Positions 9,962 through 19,594 of a stretch of 49,156 nt of DNA are shown piece after piece; positions within the stretch are counted from its first letter, which is position 1; each line of letters opens with the position of its first letter. The DNA comes from an uncultured Rhodospira sp. (GTDB lineage: Bacteria > Pseudomonadota > Alphaproteobacteria > Rhodospirillales > Rhodospirillaceae), in NCBI RefSeq assembly GCF_937138205.1, contig NZ_CAKZOT010000002.1, positions 1-49,156 on the forward strand. Direction: 5' to 3'. A program made the position numbers and the translations under genes. The notes beneath the pieces were generated by a model that worked only from the letters and a program-made list of their open reading frames with translations, was not told where the DNA came from and did no database searches.

Positions 9962-11047
9962 ATGACCGCCGCCACCACGCTGGCCCAATCCGACTCGGCC
10001 CGTGCACAAAACAAGGCCCGGCCGCGCGCGGTGGCGGCGTGGCTGCTGGCCTGTGCTGGGCTGGTGGCCGGGACGGTGCTGCTGGGCGGCCTGACGCGCC
10101 TGACCGGCTCCGGCCTGTCGATCGTCGAGTGGAAGCCGGTCACGGGCGTCCTGCCGCCGCTGTCCCAGGCCGACTGGCAGGCCCTGTTCCTGAAATACCA
10201 GCAGACCCCGGAATTCCGTCTCGTCAACAGCGCCATGACGCTCGACGGCTTCAAGGGCATTTTCTGGCTGGAGTACCTGCACCGCCTGCTGGGGCGCCTG
10301 ATCGGTGTGGCCTTCCTGCTGCCGCTGGTGTGGTTCGCGGTGCGCGGCGCGATCCCCCAGGGGTACGGATGGCGTCTGGCCGCCCTGTTCGTGCTGGGCG
10401 GGCTGCAGGGCCTGCTCGGTTGGCTCATGGTGCAGAGCGGCCTCGTGGACCGCCCGCAGGTCAGTCACCTGCGGCTGGCCGCGCACCTGGGCCTGGCCGT
10501 GGTCATCCTGGCCGCGCTGGTGTGGGTGGCGCTCGATCTTCTGCGCGGTCCCGGAACGCCGGCCCTGGCCGGGCACCCGCGCGTCGCGGTGACGCGCCGG
10601 CTCGGCTGGGGCGCGCTGGCGCTGACCGGCCTGACGATCCTGGCCGGCGCGCTGGTGGCCGGGCTTGATGCCGGCCTGAGTTTCAACACCTTCCCGCGCA
10701 TGGCGGGCCAGTGGGTGCCCGATGGGCTGCTGCACCTGGACCCGTGGTGGCGCAACCTGCTGGATAACGTGATCACGGTGCAGTGGCAGCACCGGCTGCT
10801 GGGCGGCGCAACCCTGGCGGCGGTGCTGGTGGTGTCGTGGCATGGCCTGCGCACACCCCTGGACGGCGCCGACCGCTGGCCCTTCCGCCTGCTGCCGGTG
10901 GCGGTCCTCGCCCAGGTCGGCCTGGGCGTCGCCACCTTGCTTCTCGCCGTGCCGATGCCGCTGGCGGTCGCGCACCAGGCCGGAGCGGTGGCGGTCGTCG
11001 GACTGCTGGTGTGGGCCGTCCACGTGACGAGCGCCCCGGCGCGGTGA
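9962..11047 (+). CDS. ctaA: Heme A synthase (COX15/CtaA, proteobacterial type)
   Basis: Oxidises the C8 methyl of heme O to a formyl group, giving heme A for cytochrome aa3. The 361-residue, eight-span protein carries GGLTRLTGSGLSIVEWKPVT, WLEYLHRLLGRLIG with a conserved His, the later QWQHRLLG repeat-half His, and HQAGAV near the C-terminus. These correspond to the two four-helix halves with heme-ligand histidines. The ATG follows the ctaB stop by four bases, so the two are translationally coupled. Length and the lack of the extracellular Cys pair typical of Gram-positive CtaA fit the alphaproteobacterial/mitochondrial class. Confidence 0.95.
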   Translation: MTAATTLAQSDSARAQNKARPRAVAAWLLACAGLVAGTVLLGGLTRLTGSGLSIVEWKPVTGVLPPLSQADWQALFLKYQQTPEFRLVNSAMTLDGFKGIFWLEYLHRLLGRLIGVAFLLPLVWFAVRGAIPQGYGWRLAALFVLGGLQGLLGWLMVQSGLVDRPQVSHLRLAAHLGLAVVILAALVWVALDLLRGPGTPALAGHPRVAVTRRLGWGALALTGLTILAGALVAGLDAGLSFNTFPRMAGQWVPDGLLHLDPWWRNLLDNVITVQWQHRLLGGATLAAVLVVSWHGLRTPLDGADRWPFRLLPVAVLAQVGLGVATLLLAVPMPLAVAHQAGAVAVVGLLVWAVHVTSAPAR

Positions 11048-11154
11048 CGGTTCTTGCAACAGCGGTCGCGGGCACAACCGACACTTGCGGTTGCACAGCC
11101 CGGCGGCGATCACATATCGAGGGACCGTGCAAACGTTGGGGCCGGAGGTTTTTG

Positions 11155-12345
11155 GTGAAGGATTTGGAGGGCGATGGCTCCGCTGCCCAGGCGCGGCGTC
11201 TGGGAGCAGCCGGGTTCATCGCGACGGGGGTCGCCTTCGGCCCGGCGCGCATGGGGTTCGGACTGTTCCTTCCCATCTTTCGCCATGACTTCGACCTGTC
11301 CACGGCCCAGGCCGGCCTGATCGCCAGCGGCGGGTTCCTGGCCTTTCTCGCGGCGCTACCGCTAACGGCCTGGCTCGCGGTTCGGGTCGGCCAGCGCGTA
11401 CCGGTGACTGCCGGCGCGTTGACCGCCGCCGTGGGCTTCGCGATCGTCGCGATGACCTCTCACGCGGCCCTTCTCGCGGTGGGAGTGGCACTGGCGGGCA
11501 CCAGCGCCGGCTTCTGCTGGGCGCCCTTCAACGATGCCGCCGAACGATTAGTGCCGCCAGCCCTGCAAGCGAGAACCCTGTCGGCCGTGGCCACGGGCAC
11601 GACCCTCGGGGTGGGGGCGGCCGGCGGTCTCGCCCTGGCGGTGACCACCGGCCTTCTGCCGTGGCGCCTGGCGTGGGGAGTGTTCCTCCTGGCCGCCCTG
11701 GTGGCGGCGTCCGCCGCGCTCATCGGCCTTCCAAGAGGTCGGCGCGGGACCGCCCATCCCGTGGGACACGCATCGGCGCTCGTGCATCCGGCAAGGATCC
11801 GGCTTTACGCGACGTCGCTGATTTTCGGCGCGACAAACGCAGTGTTCCTGTCGTTCGCCGCCGATCGAGTCGTGGCTGCCGACGGCCTGCCCGGCCTCGC
11901 AGCCGGCGCCGCGTCGCCAGTGATCTTCGTCTGCTATGGCATTTTCGGGCTCCTGGGGCTTACCACGGCCTGGGCCGAGGCGCGCGTCGGCCTGTCGCCG
12001 CTCATCGCCCTGATCTTCACCGCCTTCGCGACCTCGCTGGCGCTGATCGCCCTGGTGCCCGGATCATTGCCCGGCGTCGTCGCCGCAGCCGGGTTGCATG
12101 GGGCGGCGGTCATGACGATCAGTTCCGTCCTCTCGTTCTGGACGTTGCGGCTTTTTCCGGGCCGGGGGTCCATCGGGTTCACGGCCGCGCTCATCGCGGT
12201 GGCGGCCGGCAGCGTTGTCGGCCCGGCCCTGTCGGGATGGCTCATCACGGCCATCGGGCCACGGGGCGCATTCCTGATCTGCGCGGCGCCCGCCTTCATG
12301 GTCGCCCTGTTCTTCCTCGTGCGGCCGGTGCGCGCCAGGGCCTGA
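11155..12345 (+). CDS. Major facilitator superfamily transporter, substrate unknown
   Basis: A 396-residue, roughly 12-span secondary transporter. Typical features are the first-helix GFGLFLPIFRHDFDLS, the following SAQAGLIASG-like STAQAGLIASGGFLAFL with the loop 2-3 basic element (RVGQRVPV), and repeated Gly/Ala-rich helices with a short central cytoplasmic loop (LPRGRRGTAHPVGH). A GTG at 11155 is the best start, with GGAGG six bases upstream. The frame is open much further upstream but runs over the end of ctaA in another frame. It may be loosely YbfB/YjiJ- or CynX-like, but I cannot name a substrate. It stands alone between ctaA and alanine dehydrogenase. Confidence 0.85.
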   Translation: MKDLEGDGSAAQARRLGAAGFIATGVAFGPARMGFGLFLPIFRHDFDLSTAQAGLIASGGFLAFLAALPLTAWLAVRVGQRVPVTAGALTAAVGFAIVAMTSHAALLAVGVALAGTSAGFCWAPFNDAAERLVPPALQARTLSAVATGTTLGVGAAGGLALAVTTGLLPWRLAWGVFLLAALVAASAALIGLPRGRRGTAHPVGHASALVHPARIRLYATSLIFGATNAVFLSFAADRVVAADGLPGLAAGAASPVIFVCYGIFGLLGLTTAWAEARVGLSPLIALIFTAFATSLALIALVPGSLPGVVAAAGLHGAAVMTISSVLSFWTLRLFPGRGSIGFTAALIAVAAGSVVGPALSGWLITAIGPRGAFLICAAPAFMVALFFLVRPVRARA

Positions 12346-12461
12346 GACGGCCGAACCATCGCCGGATATTCGGCGTTTCCAGGAATGCCCCTTGCGAACG
12401 CGGGGGTCTATGGCGACGTTGGACGGAGTTCTTTGTTCTTTGTTGATCGGGAGGTTCAGGA

Positions 12462-13580
<1,119 letters not shown>

Positions 13581-13598
13581 TCGGCGCCCGGCCCCACC

Positions 13599-14057
13599 CT
13601 AAGTGTCGACCGCCGGCTCGAACGTCAGCGCCGTGCCGTTCATGCAATAGCGCTGGCCGGTGGGTTGCGGGCCGTCGTCGAACACGTGCCCCAGGTGGCC
13701 GCCGCACTGGGCGCAGTGTACTTCGGTGCGGGGCATGACCAGCTTGTAGTCCGTGCTGGTGCCGACGGCTCCTTCCAGCGGCCGGAAGAAGCTGGGCCAG
13801 CCGGAGCCGCTGTCGTACTTGGTGCCGGAGTCGAACAGCGCCGCGCCGCACCCCGCGCAATGGAACGTGCCGGCGCGCTTTTCGTCGTTCAGGGGATGCG
13901 AGAAGGGGCGCTCCGTGCCGTGCTGGCGCAGGATGTGGAACTGCTCCGGCGCCAGCTCGGCCTTCCACGCGGCCTCGCTCTTGCCGGCGGGGAAGTCCGC
14001 CGCCTCGCCGCCGTGTCCGCCGCCCTTCAGGGCGCGGGAGAGAATGCCACCGACCAT
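13599..14057 (-). CDS. msrB: Peptide-methionine (R)-S-oxide reductase MsrB (intact copy)
   Basis: Repairs methionine-R-sulfoxide in proteins. The 152-residue form has both zinc-binding Cys pairs (Cys67/Cys70 in CAGCG and Cys115/Cys118 in CAQCG), the substrate-binding GSGWPSFF and the catalytic Cys138 in QRYCMNGTAL. The start at 14057 is supported by GGAGG five bases upstream. An N-terminal extension of about 30 residues (MVGGILSRALKGGG) precedes the conserved core and could be a weak leader. A truncated paralogue with the same N-terminus and ribosome-binding site occurs at 23157-23429. It converges with ald. Confidence 0.95.
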   Translation of the reverse strand: MVGGILSRALKGGGHGGEAADFPAGKSEAAWKAELAPEQFHILRQHGTERPFSHPLNDEKRAGTFHCAGCGAALFDSGTKYDSGSGWPSFFRPLEGAVGTSTDYKLVMPRTEVHCAQCGGHLGHVFDDGPQPTGQRYCMNGTALTFEPAVDT

Positions 14058-14259
14058 GATCGCCTCCGTTCGTGATCCCCACGTGTGTGCAAGCATGTTG
14101 GCGGGGGACCGGGGGCGGTCAAGGGTGGCCGGAACGGAGTGACCTCGCCAGAGCCTTCCTATGGAACACAAGAATCGGCATACTTAGGATTGGATGCGCG
14201 GCGAGGACGGAGCAGTCCATGAAACCTTTGGGCTGGATCAGGACCGCTCGGAAGAACCT

Positions 14260-14958
14260 TTAGGGCCGCGTCGCCCGCGCCAGGGCGGCGCCCGCCTCGC
14301 TAAGCGCTTGTTCCGCTGCCGCGTTGCGTTTGGCCAGCCGGATGAGCGTGGGCAGACGCCACGGCCCGAGCAGGATCCGCCGCGCCGCCGCGCCGGCGTT
14401 GGGTGTGCCGTCGCGGTTCAACACACCGGCCAGCCAGCGCGGCAGAGCGTCGGCGGCCGTATCGGCCACCGTGCGCACCACGAGAAAGGGTACGTTCGCC
14501 TCGGCGGCGACGCGGGCGACGGCGTGGCTTTCCATGTCTACCGCGACCGCGCCGGTGCGGGCGGCGAGGTGATGCTTGCCGCCGACCGACACCACGGGCG
14601 TGTCCGAGCCCAGCAGGGCGCCGGTGTTGAACGTCGCGTCCGGGGGCGCGGCGGCCATCACGGCGGCGTGCCAAACGGCGTCCACCAGCCAGGACTCACC
14701 CTCGTTGTGCCGGTTGACAACGCGGGCCGGCAGAACCACGGCGCCGGGCCGCAGCGCCGGGTCCAGCGCCCCGCACACACCGGCGCTGACCAGGGCGCGT
14801 GCGCCCTCGTCCAGCAGGGCGCGTGCGGCCGCTTCGGCCTTGTCCGGCCCCGGCCCCTCGCAGCGCACGGTCAGTCCGGGCAGGGCCTCCAGCGCCCGCC
14901 GTTCGCCGGTCAGGCCGGTGACCACGCCGATCGCCGACCCGGGGGAGGGGAGAGGCAT
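14260..14958 (-). CDS. hpnG: HpnG, hopanoid-pathway nucleoside phosphorylase
   Basis: Phosphorylase-fold protein that removes adenine from adenosylhopane to give phosphoribosylhopane, on the way to bacteriohopanetetrol. The 232-residue protein has the nucleoside-phosphorylase/MTAN features VSAGVCGALDP, the active-site AVDMESHAVARVA and VRTVADTAAD. It begins MPLPSPGSAIGVVTGLTGE. It follows shc by only seven bases at the end of the hopanoid operon, which separates it from generic MTA/SAH nucleosidases. The radical-SAM partner HpnH is not in the window. Confidence 0.9.
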   Translation of the reverse strand: MPLPSPGSAIGVVTGLTGERRALEALPGLTVRCEGPGPDKAEAAARALLDEGARALVSAGVCGALDPALRPGAVVLPARVVNRHNEGESWLVDAVWHAAVMAAAPPDATFNTGALLGSDTPVVSVGGKHHLAARTGAVAVDMESHAVARVAAEANVPFLVVRTVADTAADALPRWLAGVLNRDGTPNAGAAARRILLGPWRLPTLIRLAKRNAAAEQALSEAGAALARATRP

Positions 14959-14965
14959 GGCTGGC

Positions 14966-17056
14966 CTACAGCCCCCACTGCACGCGCTTCGAATTGCCGC
15001 GTGTCAGGTTGCGGTAGCGCGACAGCGCCCACAGCGGGAAGAACGCCGGGTAGCCATGGTATTTCAGGTAGAAGATGCGCGGGAAGCCGACGGCGTTGTA
15101 AAGCTCCTCGTTCCAGCGCCCGCCGTCGCGCGGCGCCGTCATCAGGTACTGGATGCCCTTCTTGACCGCGTCGCTCTCGACCTCGCCGGCGGCCATCAGG
15201 CCGAGCACCGCCCAGGCCGTCTGTGACGGCGTGGACGCCTTGACGAAATCGCGCTTCTCCGGCCAGTAGCTCTCGCAGCCCTCGCCCCAGCCGCCGTCCG
15301 CCTGCTGGCGGCGGTGCAGCCACGCCACGCCGGCGCGGATGTGCGGCGCCTGCGGGTCCTCGCCCACGGCGTTGAAGGCGGCCAGCGCCGACCACGTGCC
15401 GTAGATGTAGTTCGTGCCCCAGCGGCCGAACCATGACCCGTCCGGCTCCTGTTCGGACCGCAAGAACTCCAGCGCGCGGGCGATCACCGGGTGGTCGCGG
15501 CCGTAGCCCACTTGCGCCAGGAACCCGACGCACCGCGCGGTCACGTCCACCGTGGGCGGGTCCAGCAGCGCGCCGTGGTCGGCGAAGGGGATGTGGTTGA
15601 GGACGTAGTACTCGTTGTCGGCGTCGAACGCGCCCCAGCCGCCGTTCTTCGATTGCAGGCCGATGATCCATTCGGCGGCGCGGCTGATGGCCTCCTTGTT
15701 GGCGGGATCGCGGGCACGGTCCAACAGGACGCCGACGACGGCGGTGTCGTCCACGTCCGGATAGTGCGCGTTGTTGAACTGGAACGCCCAGCCGCCGGGC
15801 CGCACGTCCGGCTTCCACACCTCATAGTCGCCCACCGTGTCCAGAATCTGGCGATCCCGCAGCCAGGCGCAGGCGTTGGACACGGCGGACTCGCGCGCGG
15901 CCGTCGTGTCGCGGTCGGCGCCGAGGCCGAGGGCGCTGGTTTCCTGCATGGCCAGCGAGGCGAGGCCCGTGTCCCACACCGGCGACAGGCAGGGCTGGAC
16001 ATAGGCATGGTCGCCCTTGTCGACCACCAGCCCGTCCACGGCCTTGCGCGCCAGGGTCACGTGGGGGTGGTCCTTGGGATAGCCGAGGATGTGATAGACC
16101 ATCAGGCAGTTGGCGATGGCCGGGTAGATGCCGCCCAGGCCATCGACGCCGTTCAGGCGTTCCTCGACGAAGCGCAGGGCCTTCTCGGTCGCCTTGCGCT
16201 CAACCAGGGCCGGGAACAGGGGCTCGAACAGGCGGGCCAGGGCGTCGACCTTCAGCAGTACTTCGCCCATCCAGTGGCCGGTGGGATTGCTGTGGTACTT
16301 GCGCTCCTTGTCTGGCGCCGTGACGAACAGCTCCGGCACGCCGATGCCGCGCGGGTTCACCGCCCGCGCCCGGCGCGAATACAGCACGAACAGCGGCACC
16401 ATGACCGTGCGTGACCAGTACGAGACCTTGTTCATGTGGAACGGGAACCAGCGCGGCAGCAGCACCGCCTCGACCCGCGCCACCGGGCAGGCTCGCCATG
16501 GTACCTGGCCGAACATGGCCAGGGTATAGCGCGTGAACACGTTGGCCCGGGCCGCGCCGCCGCGCTTCAGGATGGCGGCGCGGGCGCGCGCCATGTGCGG
16601 CGCGTCGGGATCGTCGCCGACCAGCTTGAGTGCATAATAGGCCTTGACCGACGCGCTCATGTCGAAGTCGCCGTCGTGGAACAGCGGCCAGCCGCCGTGC
16701 GGCCCCTGCAGCCTGCGCAGGTAGACGGCGATCTTCTGCTCCAGCGCGTCGTCGATCTGATCAAGGAAGTGATTGAGCAGGATGTACTCGGCCGGGATGG
16801 TGGCGTCGGCCTCCAGCTCAAAAATCCAATGCCCGTCGTCGTCCTGTCGCTGCTGAAGCCAGCCGGCCGCCTGGTCGATCACGTCGTCCAGCGCCGCGCT
16901 GTCGGGATCGTCCTGCGCCGGCGGCTGTGCAGCGGTCGCGGACTCCTCATCCGCGTCGAAGCCGGCGACCGTGGGGCCGTCGGGTCGGGAGAGGTTCTCA
17001 AAGGGGGGGGCATTGTCCATGTCGATGATCGGAGTCTTATGCGACGTTTGGTTCAT
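14966..17056 (-). CDS. shc: Squalene-hopene cyclase (HpnF)
   Basis: Cyclises squalene to hopene and hopanol at the inner face of the cytoplasmic membrane. From the ATG at 17056 the protein has 696 residues. It has the catalytic DVDDTA (residues 434-439) and several QW repeats, including QSKNGGWGAFD, QEPDGSWFGRWG and QQADGGWGEGCESYW. The N-terminal 55 residues are an acidic, Pro/Ala-rich tail before the conserved DQAAGWLQQRQDDDGHW, longer than in most cyclases. The start is uncertain since the frame is open to 17371 and no strong ribosome-binding site is visible. An internal start at the MDNAPP methionine is possible. It sits between hpnE and hpnG, with a 383-base gap upstream. Confidence 0.95.
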   Translation of the reverse strand: MNQTSHKTPIIDMDNAPPFENLSRPDGPTVAGFDADEESATAAQPPAQDDPDSAALDDVIDQAAGWLQQRQDDDGHWIFELEADATIPAEYILLNHFLDQIDDALEQKIAVYLRRLQGPHGGWPLFHDGDFDMSASVKAYYALKLVGDDPDAPHMARARAAILKRGGAARANVFTRYTLAMFGQVPWRACPVARVEAVLLPRWFPFHMNKVSYWSRTVMVPLFVLYSRRARAVNPRGIGVPELFVTAPDKERKYHSNPTGHWMGEVLLKVDALARLFEPLFPALVERKATEKALRFVEERLNGVDGLGGIYPAIANCLMVYHILGYPKDHPHVTLARKAVDGLVVDKGDHAYVQPCLSPVWDTGLASLAMQETSALGLGADRDTTAARESAVSNACAWLRDRQILDTVGDYEVWKPDVRPGGWAFQFNNAHYPDVDDTAVVGVLLDRARDPANKEAISRAAEWIIGLQSKNGGWGAFDADNEYYVLNHIPFADHGALLDPPTVDVTARCVGFLAQVGYGRDHPVIARALEFLRSEQEPDGSWFGRWGTNYIYGTWSALAAFNAVGEDPQAPHIRAGVAWLHRRQQADGGWGEGCESYWPEKRDFVKASTPSQTAWAVLGLMAAGEVESDAVKKGIQYLMTAPRDGGRWNEELYNAVGFPRIFYLKYHGYPAFFPLWALSRYRNLTRGNSKRVQWGL

Positions 17057-17439
17057 GGGTGACGGCGTTCCCTTGACTGACCCTCGACGTGTTCCTCGGG
17101 GAACAGGGACGGTGTCCGGCTCCGGGACGGGGCGCAGGCGGGCCATGGCCGCGAGGCGGGCCACGGTGCGTGAGGGTGGCTTGGCAACCGGCGCCGGCGG
17201 GGCGCAATGAGAAGACGCAATCGGCGCCGGACGGTGCGTGTTTCCGGGCCTTCGGAAGGCCGGGCAAGACCTGGGATTGTCCTGTGTGGGTTGCTCCCAC
17301 CCATTCTTTTTACCCCCAAAGCGACCGGGGCCTTTTCGGGCCGATGGCCGCCCTGCTGACCGTTGCTTCATCCGAAGAGCATTTTCAGCCTTTTTTTACC
17401 AGTGTTGTCAGGGGGTTTTGAACTGCCGGGCCGTCCGCG
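17057..17439. other. 383-base gap inside the hopanoid operon, before shc
   Basis: The genes on either side are both leftward. The gap is unusual because the rest of the operon has gaps of about 50 bases or less, or overlaps. It holds a T-rich stretch near 17390-17410 and a GC-rich remainder. On the minus strand a CTGACA lies 17 bases before CTGAAA, a poor sigma70-like match that could be an internal promoter. No convincing gene was found. Confidence 0.45.
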
Positions 17440-18714
17440 TCAAGAACCGCGTTGCAGCGCAATGACGGATTCCGCCACCGTGTGACCGGAACGCACCGCG
17501 CCCTCTATGGTAGCCGGCAGTCCGGTGTCCGTCCAGTCGCCGGCGAGAAACAGGTTCCGCAACGGCCCCCGGGGACCTGGGCGGCGGGCCACCTGATCCG
17601 GAGTCTGGGCGAAGGTCGCCCGCTTTTCCTTGATCACCCGCACCGGGGGCACGGGGGTATCGGGCGGCAGACCAAGCACCCGCGCGATGTCGGTCCAGAC
17701 CGGCGCGGCGATGGCCTCGGGCGGTAGGTCCACCAGGGGCGTGGCGGCGCTGATGGTCACCGACGCCACGTCGCCGCGCACGAACAGCCATTCCGCCGTC
17801 CCGCCCAATAGGCCGAGCGGTTGCTCGACCCGGCTCGGCGGGGCCGGCAAGCGGAAGTGCAGGTTGACGATGGGGCGGTGCTGGTGCGGCGTCTTCAGCC
17901 CGGGCAACAGCAGGCTGGCGGCCCACGGGGGCACGGCCAGCACCACGGCGTCGCCGGGGCCGACCTCCTCGGCGCCCTCCGGGAACACCAGACGCGTGAT
18001 CCGGCCGTCCGTGGTTTCCAGGTCCTTGAGGCGGCGGCCGACGTTCACGATCGCCCCGCGGGCGGAGAGGGTCCCCAGGGCCGGCATCACGAACGTCTCG
18101 GTGAGGCCGTCGCGCGCCCACAGAGGCCGGCAGGCGCGGCCGCCCCGGCCGAACGTCTCCTTCAGCACGGGCCACAGCAACCGGGCCTGCCCCAGTTCGG
18201 CCTCGGTGTTCAGCACCGCGACCGCCAGGGGTTGCCAGAACCGGTCGTACAAGGGGCCGATCGATCCCAGCACCTCGGCGACGGTGGCGTCCGGCCGCGC
18301 GCGGGCCAGCCGCAGACCCGCCAGATAGTCGCGCGCCCGTGTGTCGGGAACCCGCCGCGCCGGGTCGAGCACCCAGCCCGGCCACAGCCCCGGCCTGATG
18401 CGCACCGTCCAGCGGCGACCGGTGCGCAGGTCCAGGAAGGGGTAGCGGGCGTCGGGCGGGCCGACCAGCCGGTCCCGGGCGCCGATATGGTCGAGGAACC
18501 GCATGATCGATCGGTTGCCGGACAGCATCAGGTGGTTGCCGTTGTCGATGACCCGGCCCAGTCCATCATCGAAAAACGAACGGGCGCGTCCGCCGGCCTG
18601 GGCCGCCGCCTCGTACAGGCGCACCGGCCGCCCCTTGCGGGCCAGGGCGACGGCGCAGGCCAGGCCGGCCAGCCCCGCCCCGACCACATGCACACACGGC
18701 GGGTTGGTGGTCAT
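17440..18714 (-). CDS. hpnE: HpnE, hydroxysqualene dehydroxylase
   Basis: FAD-dependent amine-oxidase-like enzyme that reduces hydroxysqualene to squalene, the third step of the HpnCDE route from farnesyl diphosphate. The 424-residue protein begins with a dinucleotide-binding fold (VHVVGAGLAGLACAVALARK) and the GGRARSFFDDGLG motif of this family, followed by DNGNHLMLSGN, and ends with the FAD-binding LFLAGDWTDTGLPATIEGAV. It starts one base after hpnD stops. The position between hpnD and shc confirms the assignment over a carotenoid desaturase. Confidence 0.93.
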   Translation of the reverse strand: MTTNPPCVHVVGAGLAGLACAVALARKGRPVRLYEAAAQAGGRARSFFDDGLGRVIDNGNHLMLSGNRSIMRFLDHIGARDRLVGPPDARYPFLDLRTGRRWTVRIRPGLWPGWVLDPARRVPDTRARDYLAGLRLARARPDATVAEVLGSIGPLYDRFWQPLAVAVLNTEAELGQARLLWPVLKETFGRGGRACRPLWARDGLTETFVMPALGTLSARGAIVNVGRRLKDLETTDGRITRLVFPEGAEEVGPGDAVVLAVPPWAASLLLPGLKTPHQHRPIVNLHFRLPAPPSRVEQPLGLLGGTAEWLFVRGDVASVTISAATPLVDLPPEAIAAPVWTDIARVLGLPPDTPVPPVRVIKEKRATFAQTPDQVARRPGPRGPLRNLFLAGDWTDTGLPATIEGAVRSGHTVAESVIALQRGS

Positions 18715-18715
18715 C

Positions 18716-19594
18716 TCACAGGAACCCGTGACGCACCGCCAGCCACAGCTTGACGGCCTTGGGTACCGCCGGCGGGTCGCGCACCTCGGCCCAGCCCCGG
18801 GCGGTCAGGCGGCGGAACAGGGCGTGGTAGACCTCTTTCATGATCCGCGCCGGGCGTGCGGGGTGGGGCGGCAGGCGGGCGAACAGGGCATCGGCCTCGG
18901 CGAAGCGGGCCTCGGCCAGGGTCGCCACCTCGGCGCGCACGGCCGGCACCGCCGGGTGGTCGAGGATGGCCGTGGCGTCCTCGGGCAGCGGATGCAGACC
19001 GTGCGCGGCCAGGCGGTCGGCCGGCAGATAGATGCGGTCGCGGGCCGCGTCCTCGGCCACGTCGCGCAGAATGTTGGTCAGCTGCAGGGCGCTGCCGACG
19101 GCGGCCGCCAGCGCCGGGCTCTGGGCCGGGGGAATGCCGAACACTGGGTTCGACAGGCGGCCGACGGCGCAGGCCACCCGGTCGCAGTAGAGCCACAGCG
19201 TCTCCAGGTCGGGAATGCGCACACGGGCGGCGGCGTCCATGCCCATGCCGTCCAGGACGGCGTGGAAGTCCTGTTCGGCGCAGCCGAACCGGGCCACCGC
19301 CCAGGCCAACGCGCGGTCCAGGGGCTCGTGCGGGCGCGGTTTGCCCTCACAGACGGCGGCGATGCGGTGCCGCCAGTCGTCCAGGCGGGCGCGCTTGTCG
19401 GCTTCGTCGGCGGGGTCGTCGGCGATGTCGTCCACCACCCGGCAGAAGGCGTAGACCGCGAACATGCCGTAACGGCGCTCGGCCGGCAGGATGCGCATGG
19501 CGCCGCCGAACGACGTGCCGGCGGCGGACATGATGCGGACCACCGTGGCGCGGGCCTCGTCGTCCAGGTCATCCAGCTGCGGCGTCGGGCTCAT
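18716..19594 (-). CDS. hpnD: HpnD, presqualene diphosphate synthase
   Basis: Condenses two farnesyl diphosphates to presqualene diphosphate. The 292-residue protein has both Asp-rich motifs of the squalene/phytoene synthase fold, FCRVVDDIADD and NILRDVAEDAARDRIYLP, plus YGMFAVYAFCR. The ATG at 19594 overlaps the TGA of hpnB in an ATGA arrangement. The frame is open further upstream, but that part lies inside hpnB and is not conserved. The immediate neighbourhood of hpnC and hpnE distinguishes it from phytoene synthase. Confidence 0.93.
   Translation of the reverse strand: MSPTPQLDDLDDEARATVVRIMSAAGTSFGGAMRILPAERRYGMFAVYAFCRVVDDIADDPADEADKRARLDDWRHRIAAVCEGKPRPHEPLDRALAWAVARFGCAEQDFHAVLDGMGMDAAARVRIPDLETLWLYCDRVACAVGRLSNPVFGIPPAQSPALAAAVGSALQLTNILRDVAEDAARDRIYLPADRLAAHGLHPLPEDATAILDHPAVPAVRAEVATLAEARFAEADALFARLPPHPARPARIMKEVYHALFRRLTARGWAEVRDPPAVPKAVKLWLAVRHGFL

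Noticed and set aside
8455-10428. Minus-strand open frame opposite the CtaM-like gene, ctaB and part of ctaA
   Set aside because: Same antisense artefact. The plus-strand genes have family motifs and ribosome-binding sites.
14218-14262. Tiny plus-strand ORF (MKPLGWIRTARKNL) between msrB and hpnG
   Set aside because: Only 14 codons, overlapping the end of hpnG on the other strand. Nothing supports expression.
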